In this document: one piece after another, positions 1 to 8,432 of the stretch
How the letters are laid out: each line of letters begins with the position of its first letter
How positions within the stretch are numbered: the stretch's first letter is position 1
Source: Streptomyces luteolifulvus
GTDB taxonomy: Bacteria > Actinomycetota > Actinomycetes > Streptomycetales > Streptomycetaceae
NCBI RefSeq assembly: GCF_008806595.1
Contig: NZ_VZRB01000001.1
Coordinates: forward strand, 1-64,000
DNA: 64,000 nucleotides
Direction: 5' to 3'
Made by a program: the position numbers and the translations under genes
Notes under the pieces: model-generated
The model's database searches: none
What the model was told of the DNA's origin: nothing
The model's input: the letters and a program-made list of their open reading frames with translations, nothing else

Positions 1-83
1 TAGACGACTGGGTTGATAGGCCAGATGTGGAAGCCGGGCAACCGGTGAAGCTGACTGGTACTAATAGGCCGAGGGCTTGTCCT
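1..83 (+). rRNA. 23S ribosomal RNA, 3' end only
   Basis: The first ~83 bases match the extreme 3' end of actinobacterial 23S rRNA: the segment at 45-82 carries the ACTGGTACTAATAGGCCGAG signature found just before the mature end. The gene body lies left of the window. It is followed by a spacer of about 100 nt and the 5S gene on the same strand, so this is the tail of a normal 16S-23S-5S operon. The mature end is approximate (80-85). Confidence 0.92.
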
Positions 84-186
84 CAGTTGCTCGCGTCCAC
101 TGTGTTTGTTCTGAGGCAACGACCGTTGCCGGCTTTGAGCAGAACATCCAACTGAAGAGTGTGCTTGTTCGCTCGAAACCAACAGG

Positions 187-306
187 GTTTCGGTGGTCAT
201 AGCGTGAGGGAAACGCCCGGTCACATTCCGAACCCGGAAGCTAAGCCTTACAGCGCCGATGGTACTGCAGGGGGGACCCTGTGGGAGAGTAGGACGCCGC
301 CGAACA
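187..306 (+). rRNA. 5S ribosomal RNA
   Basis: About 120 nt starting GTTTCGGTGGTCATAGCG and ending GACGCCGCCGAAC, the usual Streptomyces 5S sequence. The ends pair (TTCGGTGG with CCGCCGAA) to form helix I, and loop C contains CATTCCGAACCCGGAAGC. It closes the rRNA operon and is followed directly by a strong terminator. Confidence 0.95.
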
Positions 307-314
307 ATCTTTGG

Positions 315-355
315 AGGACCCCTGGTCCCAGCGTTCAGCTGGGACCAGGGGTCCT
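315..355 (+). terminator. rRNA operon terminator
   Basis: Perfect 18-bp inverted repeat (315-332 pairing with 338-355) around a 5-nt loop, followed by TTTGTTTTT. It sits 9 nt after the 5S gene, so it is the intrinsic terminator of the rRNA operon. Confidence 0.93.
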
Positions 356-394
356 TTGTTTTTACACTTGCGGTACCGAAGACAGGAGTCACCG

Positions 395-2197
395 ATGTCC
401 ACCAACTCTCCCGACGACCGACCGGAGCGCGACCAGCGGCGACGGGACAGTGGTGACCGCGGTGATCGTGGCGGGTTCCGTGGGGGCCCGCGTCGTGGCA
501 ACGACCGCGGCAGCGACCGTGGCGGCGACCGCGGTGGCTACGGTCGCCGTGATGACCGTCGCGGCGATGACCGTCGTAGCGATGACCGCGGCGACCGCGG
601 CGGCTTCCGTGGCCGTGACGACCGTGGCGACCGCGGGGGTGCCGGCCGGCGCGACGACCGCCCGAGCGGCCCTCGCCGTGACGACCGCGACCGTGGGTTC
701 CGCAGGGACGGCGACCGTCCCCCGTTCCGTCGTGATGACGACCGGCGTGGTTTCCGCCGTGACGACGACCGTCGCGACGATCGTGCTGGTTACGGTCGCC
801 GTGATGACCGTCGCGGCGATGACCGTCGTAGCGATGACCGCGGTGACCGCGGCGGCTTCCGTGGCCGTGACGACCGTACTGGTGGCTTCCGTCGCGATGA
901 CCGTGGCGATCGCGCCGAGCGCGGTGGATTCCGCCGGGACGACCACCGCGGAGAGCCGGCCGGCTACGGCCGGCGCGACGACCGCAAGGACGACCGTCGT
1001 GATGACCGCCGTGATGACCGCCGCGAGGGCGAGCGTTCCGGTTTCCGCCGTTCTGACGACCGCGGCTACGGACGCCGTGACGATCGCCGTGACGACCGCC
1101 GCGACGATCGTGCCGGTTACGGTCGCCGTGACGACCGCCGTGGTGAGGACCGCGGCGACCGCAGCAGCTTCCGTCGCGACGACAGCCGCGGAGACCGCGG
1201 AGGGTTCCGTGGCCGCGACGACCGTGGTCGTGACGACCGCGGCCGTGGCGGCTACGGACGGCGGGACGACCGCGGCGGCCGCCCCGGTGGCTTCCGTGGC
1301 CGGGACGACCGTGGCGGTCGCGACGACCGACGCGGTGGATTCCGCGGCCGCGACGAGCGGGACCGTGACCGCGACCGCGAGCCGATCAAGCGGCTGCCGA
1401 TCCCCGAGGACGTCTCGGGCGACGAGATCGACAAGGACGTACGGCAGGAGCTGCAGAGCCTGCCCAAGACGCTCGCCGAGGACGTCGCCAAGAACCTGGT
1501 GATGGTCGCGCGGCTCATCGACGAGGACCCCCAGGGCGCGTACGGCTACTCCAGGGTGGCCCTGCGGCTGGCGTCGCGCGTCGCGGCCGTGCGTGAGGCG
1601 GCCGGCTTCGCCGCTTACGCGAACCAGAAGTACGGTGAGGCGCTCGCCGAGTTCCGGGCCGCGCGGCGGATGACCGGCAGTGCGGAGCTGTGGCCCGTGA
1701 TGGCCGACTGCGAGCGTGGGCTCGGGCGGCCGGAGAAGGCGCTGGACATGGCCGGGGCGCCCGATGTGCACAAGCTCGACAAGGCCGGGCAGGTGGAGAT
1801 GCGGCTCGTCGCGGCCGGCGCCCGGCGCGACATGGGGCAGCTCGACGCGGCCATCGTCACACTGCAGAGCCCCGAGCTCGCCTCCAGCTCCGTACAGCCC
1901 TGGACCGCGCGGCTGCGGTACGCGTACGCGGACGCGCTGCTCGCGGCCGGCCGGCGGGACGAGGCGCGGGAGTGGTTCGCCAAGGCCGTCGAGGCGGACA
2001 AGGACGGCAGCACGGATGCCTCGGACCGGCTCGCCGAGCTGGACGGTGTGGAGTTCGTCGACGCCTTCGACGAGAGCGAGGCCGACAGCGACGAGACCGA
2101 GGACGGCGACACGCCGGAGGCGTCCACGGAGGACGCCGGGGACGGCGACAAGGACGACAACGACAATGACGGCGACGCCGACGGCGACAAGAACTGA
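395..2197 (+). CDS. RDD/RGG-rich low-complexity protein with C-terminal TPR-like domain
   Basis: 600 residues from ATG 395, which has an AGGAG ribosome site 7 nt upstream; the longer open frame runs back into the rRNA terminator and is not credible. Residues ~15-330 are almost entirely arginine, aspartate and glycine in [13 protein letters not shown] and GYGRRDD repeats, predicted disordered and resembling eukaryotic RGG boxes. Residues ~330-560 are helical and TPR-like ([35 protein letters not shown]). The last ~45 residues are Asp/Glu-rich. Position directly after the rRNA operon and the RGG-like region suggest RNA or ribosome binding, but this is inference. Related Streptomyces proteins are annotated only as TPR proteins. 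A near-exact 87-bp duplication lies in the repeat region. Confidence 0.85.
   Translation: MSTNSPDDRPERDQRRRDSGDRGDRGGFRGGPRRGNDRGSDRGGDRGGYGRRDDRRGDDRRSDDRGDRGGFRGRDDRGDRGGAGRRDDRPSGPRRDDRDRGFRRDGDRPPFRRDDDRRGFRRDDDRRDDRAGYGRRDDRRGDDRRSDDRGDRGGFRGRDDRTGGFRRDDRGDRAERGGFRRDDHRGEPAGYGRRDDRKDDRRDDRRDDRREGERSGFRRSDDRGYGRRDDRRDDRRDDRAGYGRRDDRRGEDRGDRSSFRRDDSRGDRGGFRGRDDRGRDDRGRGGYGRRDDRGGRPGGFRGRDDRGGRDDRRGGFRGRDERDRDRDREPIKRLPIPEDVSGDEIDKDVRQELQSLPKTLAEDVAKNLVMVARLIDEDPQGAYGYSRVALRLASRVAAVREAAGFAAYANQKYGEALAEFRAARRMTGSAELWPVMADCERGLGRPEKALDMAGAPDVHKLDKAGQVEMRLVAAGARRDMGQLDAAIVTLQSPELASSSVQPWTARLRYAYADALLAAGRRDEAREWFAKAVEADKDGSTDASDRLAELDGVEFVDAFDESEADSDETEDGDTPEASTEDAGDGDKDDNDNDGDADGDKN
539..877 (+). 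repeat. 87-bp near-identical direct repeat in the RDD region
   Basis: Bases 539-625 and 791-877 are the same 87-bp sequence except for one C/T change. Both encode the peptide block [20 protein letters not shown] plus nine more residues. The surrounding 470-1380 is built from shorter GACGACCG- and CGTGATGACCG-type units, so copy number probably varies between strains. Confidence 0.85.
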
Positions 2198-2216
2198 CGC
2201 CGATCAGTGAGCTGTG

Positions 2217-2251
2217 AAGGGGCGGGATCCCGAGCCGGGGTCCCGCCCCTT
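2217..2251. terminator. Bidirectional terminator between convergent genes
   Basis: AAGGGGCGGGA (2217-2227) pairs perfectly with TCCCGCCCCTT (2241-2251), and the loop can add CCC/GGG pairs. The hairpin lies between the stop of the TPR gene (2197) and the stop of the minus-strand DUF1015 gene (2279), with a short T run in the plus direction. Confidence 0.8.
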
Positions 2252-2278
2252 TCGTATCTCATGGGTCCAGTTCGTACG

Positions 2279-3571
2279 TCACACGTCCAGTGCCCGCAGC
2301 ACCAGTCCCGACGCCGGCTTCGGGCCGAACGAGGTCGACTTGCGGGGCATCGTGACGCCCTGGCGGGCGAGGTCGCGGACGACCTCCTCCCGGACCGGGT
2401 GCATCAGGACGGCCGTACCGCCGTCGCGTTCCGCCTTCTCGACCGTGGCGGCCGTGTCGTGGATGTAGGCGATGTGGGCGGGGGAGTCCTCGGGGATGTG
2501 CCAGACGTGTTCGAGGAGCGTGGCGTGCAGGACGGTCGCGTCGAGGGTGCGCCAGGCCGTGGGGCGGTCCGCCGGGATCGTACGGTCCAGGAGATCCGGG
2601 TCCGGACGGTCCACCAGGTGGAAGGCGCCGTCGCCGGCGAGAAGGAAGGCGTTGCCGACGCAGGCCGCGTCAGCCAGGGCCTCCAGTGCTGCCGGGAGGG
2701 GCACGTCGAGCCTGCGGACCTGGAACAGGCCGTCGAGGGCGGCCAGGGCCTCGCTCACCGGCAGTCCGTGCAGCAGTCGGTGGATGGCGCGGACGCGGAG
2801 CGGGTAGCGGGCCGTGTCGACGAGGAGGACCAGGCCGTAGTCCCAGGGGCCGGGAGCGGTGTGCTCCGCGCGTAGACGCCTGTACGTTGCCCAGCGGTGG
2901 TGGCCGTCGGCGATGAGGGCCTGATGCCGGGCCAGGTCGGACTGGATACCGGCCACGGTCTCCGGGTCGGTGATGGACCAGAGCCGGTGGCTGAAACCGT
3001 CCTCCGTGGTCGTCGCGAGGAGCGGCGGCCGACCGACGGCGTCCTCGACCGCCTCGGCAGCGGCGGCCGCGGGGTTGTCGCCCCGGTACGTCAGGAGCAG
3101 GGGTTCGAGGTTGGCGGAGGTGGCGCGCATGAGGGCCGCGCGGTCGGCGACCACGTGCGGCATGACGTCCTCGTGCGGCAGGACCACGCCCTCGGACGGG
3201 TCCGACAGGCGCAGGATGCCGATGATCCCGCGCTGGAGCATGCCCCCGCCGTCGCGCTGTTCGTAGACGTACAGGCCCGGTTCGGGGTCGGCGGTCAGGA
3301 TTCCCTCGGACAGCCAGCGCCGCAGGGTGGCCGCCGCCTGTTCGCTGCGGGCGCTCGGGGTGGTGGCCTGGGGGAGGATCAGCCGGACGATGTTGTACGG
3401 GTCGGCGGACTGGAGGTGGTACAGGCCGTCGGGGCGGACGACGACGTCGTACGGAGGGGACGTCACGGCGGCCAGGCTGCCGACCCGGTCGGGGTCGTAG
3501 CGAAGGCCTCGGAACGGGGTGAGTTCCAGGCCTCGGCGCGCCGTTGCTTCCGAGTGACCTGCTGTGTTCAT
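2279..3571 (-). CDS. DUF1015 family protein
   Basis: 430 residues. The N-terminus (LTPFRGLRYDPDRVGSLAAV followed by SPPYDVV) and the central motif ADGHHRWATYRR are hallmarks of DUF1015 proteins (SerC-like/HTH family), common in bacteria and of unknown reaction. The conserved DGHHR box suggests a metal or phosphate site (inference). I chose ATG 3571 because family members begin just before LTPFRG; an in-frame ATG at 3601 would add ten residues, and neither start has a strong ribosome site. It is transcribed divergently from the HAD phosphatase at 3646, with a short shared promoter gap. Confidence 0.85.
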   Translation of the reverse strand: MNTAGHSEATARRGLELTPFRGLRYDPDRVGSLAAVTSPPYDVVVRPDGLYHLQSADPYNIVRLILPQATTPSARSEQAAATLRRWLSEGILTADPEPGLYVYEQRDGGGMLQRGIIGILRLSDPSEGVVLPHEDVMPHVVADRAALMRATSANLEPLLLTYRGDNPAAAAAEAVEDAVGRPPLLATTTEDGFSHRLWSITDPETVAGIQSDLARHQALIADGHHRWATYRRLRAEHTAPGPWDYGLVLLVDTARYPLRVRAIHRLLHGLPVSEALAALDGLFQVRRLDVPLPAALEALADAACVGNAFLLAGDGAFHLVDRPDPDLLDRTIPADRPTAWRTLDATVLHATLLEHVWHIPEDSPAHIAYIHDTAATVEKAERDGGTAVLMHPVREEVVRDLARQGVTMPRKSTSFGPKPASGLVLRALDV

Positions 3572-3645
3572 CCCGGCATCGTACGTGTGTGTCAGTGGCA
3601 TGCGGGATGATCGGGGGAAAGCGAGCGAACGAGGAGCGATGTGGA

Positions 3646-4683
3646 ATGAGCCGGAGCGTCAGGACGAGGCCCGAGGGCAGCGGCCAGGCCCTGAGCGAGG
3701 CGTACGACACGGCGCTGCTCGACCTGGACGGCGTGGTGTACGCGGGCGGCAACGCGATCGCGTACGCGGTGGACTCCCTCGCCACGGCGCGGGCGGGCGG
3801 GATGCATCTCGCGTACGTCACCAACAATGCGCTGCGGACGCCCGACGCCGTGGCCGGTCATCTCACCGAACTGGGGATACCGACGGGCGCGTCCGACGTC
3901 ATCACCTCGGCGCAGGCGGTCGCCCGGCTGATCGCCGAGCAGGTGCCGGAGGGGGCGCGGGTGCTGGTGATCGGCGGGGAGGGGCTGCGGGTGGCGCTGC
4001 GCGAGCGCGGGCTGGAGCCGGTCGACTCGGCGGACGACGGTCCGGCGGCGGTGGTGCAGGGGTACGGCGGGCCCGAGCTGACCTGGGGCCGGTTCGCGGA
4101 GGCGTGCTACGCCATCGCGCGCGGGGTTCCGTGGTTCGCCTCCAACACTGATCTGACGATTCCCGGCGCGCGCGGGATCGGGCCGGGCAACGGCGCGGCG
4201 GTGGAGGTCGTCCGGATCGCCACCGGTGCCGAGCCGCAGGTGGCGGGCAAGCCGCTGCCGCCCATGCACCGCGAGACGGTTCTGCGGACCGGGGCCGAGC
4301 GGCCGCTGGTGGTCGGCGACCGGCTGGACACGGACATCGAGGGCGCGTTCAACGGGGACGTCGACTCGCTGCTCGTCCTGACCGGCGTGACCGACGGCGC
4401 GCAGCTGCTCGCCGCTCCGCCGCACCACCGGCCGACGTATGTCGACGCCGATCTGCGGGGACTGCTCACGAGCCAGCCCGAGGTCACCGAGGTCACCGAG
4501 GACGGCGAGGGCTTCCGGTGCGGCGGCTGGACGGCGACGGCGGGGGCCGAGCGGCTGGAGCTGGAGGGCGACGGCGAGGCCCTGGACGGCCTGCGGGCGT
4601 TGTGCGCGGCGGCCTGGACGGCGGCCGGGGAGGGAGTGTGCGAGCTGGATTCGGGGAAGGCTCTCGCCCGGCTGGGGCTATGA
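3646..4683 (+). CDS. HAD-superfamily IIA phosphatase (NagD/p-nitrophenyl-phosphatase type)
   Basis: 345 residues from ATG 3646, preceded at 9 nt by GAGGAG. Motif I is LLDLDGVVYAG (nucleophile Asp26, acid/base Asp28), followed by the subfamily signature YVTNNALRTP. The class IIA cap lies in the middle (DLTIPGARGIGPGNG), motif III Lys in GKPLPPMH, and motif IV in VVGDRLDTDIEGA. The family dephosphorylates small phosphorylated metabolites; the substrate cannot be read from sequence. A C-terminal extension of ~70 residues after ~270 is typical of the Streptomyces members. Confidence 0.9.
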   Translation: MSRSVRTRPEGSGQALSEAYDTALLDLDGVVYAGGNAIAYAVDSLATARAGGMHLAYVTNNALRTPDAVAGHLTELGIPTGASDVITSAQAVARLIAEQVPEGARVLVIGGEGLRVALRERGLEPVDSADDGPAAVVQGYGGPELTWGRFAEACYAIARGVPWFASNTDLTIPGARGIGPGNGAAVEVVRIATGAEPQVAGKPLPPMHRETVLRTGAERPLVVGDRLDTDIEGAFNGDVDSLLVLTGVTDGAQLLAAPPHHRPTYVDADLRGLLTSQPEVTEVTEDGEGFRCGGWTATAGAERLELEGDGEALDGLRALCAAAWTAAGEGVCELDSGKALARLGL

Positions 4684-4704
4684 GTTCCCTTGTTCAACGA
4701 ATTG

Positions 4705-4723
4705 CGAGGGTAGGCTAACCTTA
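4705..4723 (+). promoter_or_regulatory. Iron box (DmdR/DtxR-type operator) over the siderophore operon promoter
   Basis: The 19 bases match the actinobacterial iron-box consensus TTAGGTTAGGCTAACCTAA at 15 positions, including the central TAGGCTAACCT. TAGGCT (4711-4716) also reads as a -10 box. The box ends 4 nt before GTG 4728, so transcription would start on top of or just before the start codon. Expected outcome: iron-loaded DmdR represses the operon. Confidence 0.82.
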
Positions 4724-4727
4724 CTGG

Positions 4728-5771
4728 GTGTTGGTCGACACTCCTCCCGAACAGCGCGCGGAGACCGCCCCCGCGCCCCCAACTCGCCGGGCGATACGTG
4801 CCTTTGGGCTGCTCGTCTCCGTCGTGATCCTGATGCTCGTCGCGTTGGCGAGCATCGCGATCGGCGCGAAGGAGCTGTCCCTGGAACAGGTGTGGCACGG
4901 ACTGTTCCAGGACTCGGGGACCTACGGCGACGTCGTGGTCGACGAGCGTCTGGCGCGGACGGTTCTCGGGCTGCTCGCCGGAGCGGCGCTCGGCCTCTCC
5001 GGAGCCGTGCTGCAGGCCCTGACCCGCAATCCGCTGGCCGACCCCGGACTACTCGGTATCAACGCGGGCGCGTCCGCCGCGGTCGTCACCGCCATCACCT
5101 ACTTCGGCGTCACCTCGCTGACCGGCTATGTGTGGTTCGCCTTCTTCGGCGCGGCCGCGGTCGGGGCGCTGGTCTGGTTCCTCGGCGGCAGCCGGGGTGC
5201 CACACCGGTGCGGCTCGCGCTCGCCGGCACCGCGATCAGCGCCGCGCTCTACGGCTATCTCCAGGCCGTGATGATCACGGACGACGCCGCGCTCGGCAAG
5301 ATGCGCTTCTGGACGGTCGGTTCACTGTCCGCGGCGACCGACGCGACCATCCTGCAGGTGCTGCCCTTCCTCGCGGCCGGCACGCTGCTCGCCCTCGGCC
5401 TCGCCCGGCCGCTGAACGCCATGGCGATGGGTGACGACACCGCGAAGGCCCTCGGCGCCCATCTGAACCGCACCCGCGCGCTGTCCATGTTCGCGGCCAC
5501 CGTGCTGTGCGGCGCCGCGACGGCGGCATGCGGGCCGATCGTGTTCGTCGGCCTGATGGTCCCGCACGTCGTACGGTCCTTCACCGGCCCCGACCTGCGC
5601 TGGATCCTGCCGTACGCGACGATCCTGTCGCCCGTGCTGCTGCTCGGCTCCGACGTCATCGGCCGGGTCGTCGCCCGGCCCTCGGAGCTGCAGGTCGGCA
5701 TCGTCACCGCGATCATCGGCGGGCCGGTCTTCATCTTTCTCGTACGACGGCGGAGGACGGCGCAGCTGTGA
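4728..5771 (+). CDS. Iron-siderophore ABC transporter permease, FecCD family (first subunit)
   Basis: 347 residues, start GTG 4728. After a short cytoplasmic tail the protein has about ten membrane helices with FecCD/BtuC signatures: LARTVLGLLAGAALGLSGA, the TRNPLADPGLLGI loop, and a coupling-helix region near GDDTAKALGAHLNRTR. It would pair with the next permease and the ATPase to import ferric siderophores. No binding-protein gene lies in the operon, so the receptor must be encoded elsewhere. No ribosome site is visible and the iron box abuts the start, so the mRNA is probably leaderless or nearly so. Its stop overlaps the next start. Confidence 0.93.
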   Translation: MLVDTPPEQRAETAPAPPTRRAIRAFGLLVSVVILMLVALASIAIGAKELSLEQVWHGLFQDSGTYGDVVVDERLARTVLGLLAGAALGLSGAVLQALTRNPLADPGLLGINAGASAAVVTAITYFGVTSLTGYVWFAFFGAAAVGALVWFLGGSRGATPVRLALAGTAISAALYGYLQAVMITDDAALGKMRFWTVGSLSAATDATILQVLPFLAAGTLLALGLARPLNAMAMGDDTAKALGAHLNRTRALSMFAATVLCGAATAACGPIVFVGLMVPHVVRSFTGPDLRWILPYATILSPVLLLGSDVIGRVVARPSELQVGIVTAIIGGPVFIFLVRRRRTAQL

Positions 5772-6832
5772 GGATCACCCGGGCCGACCGTGCCCTCCGT
5801 GCTACCCGTGCCATCAGGACCCCGGGCGGGCTGTCCGTCCGCCTGGACGTCCGCGCGTTCACCGTCGTCGTACTGCTGCTGCTCGCCGCCCTGGCCGCGA
5901 GCGTCGTGCTGATCGGCACCGGCGACTTCCCCATACCGGCCGCCGACGTGCTCAAGACCCTCCTCGGCGACGGCAATCCCGGGCAGGAGTTCATCGTGAA
6001 CGAGCTGCGGCTGCCGCGGGTCCTCGTCGGGCTTCTGGTCGGTGCCTCGCTCGGCCTGGGCGGGGCGCTGTTCCAGTCCATCTCCCGCAATCCGCTGGGC
6101 AGTCCGGATGTGCTCGGCCTCGGGCAGGGGGCGACGGCCGGGGCGCTCGTGGTGATTGTTCTGATGTCCGGCGACGCGGCACAGGTCACGCTCGGGGCGC
6201 TGGTGGGCGGCCTGGCGACCGGGCTCGCGATCTATCTCCTCGCCTGGAAACAGGGTGTGCACGGCTATCGGCTGGTGCTGGTCGGGATCGGTGTGTCCGC
6301 GGTCCTCACGGCCGTCAACGGCTATCTGCTCACCGTCTCCGACATCATCGAGGCATCCCGTGCCGTCGTCTGGATGACCGGCTCCCTCAGCGGCCGTGAC
6401 TGGTCCCAGGTGTGGCCGCTGCTCGTGCTGTGCGCCGTGCTCGTACCGCTCGTCCTCGTCAATGCGCGGGGGCTGCGGATGATGGAGATGGGCGACGACG
6501 TCTCGTACGCGCTCGGGGTACGCGTCGAGCGCGTTCGGCTGCTGCTGATGACCGCGGCCGTGCTGCTCACCGCGGCCGCCACCGCCGCCTGCGGCCCCGT
6601 CAGTTTCGTGGCGCTCACCGCGCCGCAGCTCGCCCGGCGGCTGACCCGCTCACCCGGCCCGAACCTGCTGCCCTCCCTGTGCATGGGTGCCGCCCTGCTG
6701 GTCACCGCCGACTGGATCTCCCAGTGGGTCTTCGGCGCCGACCAGCTGCCCGTGGGCGTGGTCACCGGCGTGCTCGGCGGCGTCTATCTGCTGTGGCTGC
6801 TGGTCACCGAGCGACGGGCGGGCCGGATATGA
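5768..6832 (+). CDS. Iron-siderophore ABC transporter permease, FecCD family (second subunit)
   Basis: 354 residues from GTG 5768, which overlaps the previous stop as GTGA and implies translational coupling. It has the same fold as its neighbour: RLPRVLVGLLVGASLGLGGA, SRNPLGSPDVLGLGQGA, and GDDVSYALGVRVERVR as the ATPase-facing loop. It forms the heterodimeric membrane channel with the first subunit. The longer open frame upstream overlaps the first permease and is not used. Confidence 0.93.
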   Translation: MRITRADRALRATRAIRTPGGLSVRLDVRAFTVVVLLLLAALAASVVLIGTGDFPIPAADVLKTLLGDGNPGQEFIVNELRLPRVLVGLLVGASLGLGGALFQSISRNPLGSPDVLGLGQGATAGALVVIVLMSGDAAQVTLGALVGGLATGLAIYLLAWKQGVHGYRLVLVGIGVSAVLTAVNGYLLTVSDIIEASRAVVWMTGSLSGRDWSQVWPLLVLCAVLVPLVLVNARGLRMMEMGDDVSYALGVRVERVRLLLMTAAVLLTAAATAACGPVSFVALTAPQLARRLTRSPGPNLLPSLCMGAALLVTADWISQWVFGADQLPVGVVTGVLGGVYLLWLLVTERRAGRI

Positions 6833-7701
6833 GCGCCGACCGCACCACCCGCAGCGGGCTGAACAACCGAAGGAGCACCGTGAACCGTCTGTCCGCCGAC
6901 AACGTCACCCTCGCCTACGACCAGCGGGTCATCGCCGAGCAGCTGTCGGTGGGGATACCCGACCGCTCCTTCACCGTGATCGTCGGTCCGAACGCGTGCG
7001 GCAAGTCCACGCTCCTGCGGGCGCTGTCGCGGATGCTCAGGCCGAGCCGGGGCCGGGTGCTGCTCGACGGTCAGGTCATCCAGTCGATGCCGGCGAAGAA
7101 GGTCGCGCGGACGCTGGGGCTGCTGCCGCAGTCGTCGATCGCGCCGGACGGCATCACCGTCGCCGACCTGGTCGGCCGAGGCCGCTATCCGCACCAGGGC
7201 ATCCTGCGCCAGTGGTCGGCCGAGGACGAGCGGGTCGTGCGGGAGTCGATGGCCCAGACCGGAGTCGCCGACCTCGCCGAGCGCTACGTCGACGAACTGT
7301 CGGGCGGTCAGCGGCAGCGCGTGTGGATCGCGATGGCGCTCGCCCAGCAGACGCCGCTGCTGCTCCTCGACGAGCCGACCACCTACCTCGACATCCAGCA
7401 CCAGATCGACGTCCTCGACCTGTGCGCCGAGCTGCACGAGGAGCAGGGCCGCACCCTGGTCGCCGTCCTCCACGACCTCAACCACGCCGCCCGGTACGCC
7501 ACGCACCTCATCGCGCTGCGCGGCGGGCGGATCATCGCCGAGGGTGCGCCGAACGACATCGTCACGGCCGAGCTGGTCGAGGAGGTCTTCGGGCTGCGCT
7601 GCCAGGTCATCGACGACCCGGAGACGGGGACGCCGCTGGTGGTGCCGGCGGCGCGCAGGGCGCGTACGGAAGCGAAGGTCGCCGCTACAGAAGCTTCCTG
7701 A
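6829..7701 (+). CDS. Iron-siderophore ABC transporter ATP-binding protein (FecE/FepC type)
   Basis: 290 residues from ATG 6829 (ATGA overlap with the permease stop). A second start, GTG 6880, has a much better ribosome site (AAGGAG, spacing 4) and would give 273 residues beginning VNRLSADNVTLAYDQ; family alignment favours this shorter form. Walker A is GPNACGKSTLL, the signature LSGGQRQRVWIAMALAQ, Walker B LLLLDEPTTYLDIQ, and the H-loop VLHDLNHAARY. It powers uptake through the two FecCD permeases. Its 3' end overlaps the minus-strand SCP2-like gene by 17 bp. Confidence 0.93.
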   Translation: MSADRTTRSGLNNRRSTVNRLSADNVTLAYDQRVIAEQLSVGIPDRSFTVIVGPNACGKSTLLRALSRMLRPSRGRVLLDGQVIQSMPAKKVARTLGLLPQSSIAPDGITVADLVGRGRYPHQGILRQWSAEDERVVRESMAQTGVADLAERYVDELSGGQRQRVWIAMALAQQTPLLLLDEPTTYLDIQHQIDVLDLCAELHEEQGRTLVAVLHDLNHAARYATHLIALRGGRIIAEGAPNDIVTAELVEEVFGLRCQVIDDPETGTPLVVPAARRARTEAKVAATEAS

Positions 7702-8032
7702 GGAGCAGCAGGTCGCGCACGCCCGCGTGCAACTTCACCCGGCCCGAGCCCCAGGCCTTGGCGAAGTTCAGCCCGCCGTCGACCAGGGCGACCAGGTCGT
7801 CGCCGGCCATGCTCAGTCTGATCTGGGCCTTCTCGCGGGGCGGCCCCTGGAGCGTCTCGTGCACCTGGATCCGCCCGCCCGCCATGCGGCCGGCGAAGGT
7901 GACGTCCAGGTCGGTGATGTGGCAGCTCACCGAGCGGTCCAGGGCTGCGGCGGTGCGGATGCCCCCTTCGGCACGCTGCATGTTGTCCGAGAGCTTTTCG
8001 AGTGCGTCGCGGCACTCCTCGATCGTGGCCAT
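7685..8032 (-). CDS. Small SCP2-like (sterol-carrier fold) protein
   Basis: 115 residues starting MATIEECRDALEKLSDNM at 8032. The pattern of an amphipathic helix, then strands ending in GRIQVHETLQ, then LSMAGDDLVALVDGGLNFAKAWGSGRVKL is that of SCP2 domains, where the final GLNFAKAW..GRVK segment closes a lipid-binding tunnel. Such stand-alone actinobacterial proteins have no assigned role. It is divergent from the gene at 8075 with only 42 bp between them. Confidence 0.8.
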   Translation of the reverse strand: MATIEECRDALEKLSDNMQRAEGGIRTAAALDRSVSCHITDLDVTFAGRMAGGRIQVHETLQGPPREKAQIRLSMAGDDLVALVDGGLNFAKAWGSGRVKLHAGVRDLLLLRKLL

Positions 8033-8062
8033 CGAGATCGACGGTACCCCAGCGGTTCGGGG

Positions 8063-8074
8063 TAGCGTCTGGGC
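8063..8074 (+). promoter_or_regulatory. Probable -10 box of a leaderless transcript
   Basis: TAGCGT (8063-8068) lies exactly 6 nt before ATG 8075, so the expected transcription start is the start codon itself. No ribosome site is present. The same TAGCGT-N6-ATG layout occurs at 54791. Confidence 0.5.
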
Positions 8075-8377
8075 ATGAGCGACTCTGTGCCCGAGGCCAC
8101 GATTCCGGTGGAAGAGGTGGTTCCGGAGGGTGGTCCGGTCGACCCCGACCCCGATCCCGCCGCCCCCGCCCCGCTGAACGTGCCCCGCACCCCCACCGGC
8201 CATGCCGAAGTGGACGCCCAGCTGGAGCGCCTGGCCGACGCCGACCACCTCGCCACGGACGGACACCTTGAGGTGTACGAGGATGTACACAGGGGGCTGC
8301 GCGACGCGCTCACCGCGCTCGACGCCCGCCCGGGACCTCCGGTTCCCACCCGTCACCCGACCGCCGCCCCTCAATGA
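8075..8377 (+). CDS. Conserved hypothetical acidic, Pro-rich small protein
   Basis: 100 residues with a Pro/Asp-rich N-terminus (VDPDPDPAAPAPLNVPRTP) and a helical core HAEVDAQLERLADADHLATD followed by YEDVHRGLRDALTALDA. It resembles the uncharacterised small proteins found beside tlyA in Streptomyces; I know no assigned function. It probably starts a leaderless transcript (see 8063) and lies 55 nt upstream of tlyA, so the two may be cotranscribed. Confidence 0.75.
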   Translation: MSDSVPEATIPVEEVVPEGGPVDPDPDPAAPAPLNVPRTPTGHAEVDAQLERLADADHLATDGHLEVYEDVHRGLRDALTALDARPGPPVPTRHPTAAPQ

Positions 8378-8432
8378 GACCCTTCGGGGCGTACCTTTTG
8401 ATTGCCGTACGAAGGCAGGAGCTGAACCGAAC

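Noticed and set aside
389..1771. Long minus-strand frame opposite the RDD protein
   Set aside because: Its repeats mirror the plus-strand repeats and give Val/Ala/Thr tracts; codon bias and ribosome sites favour the plus gene.
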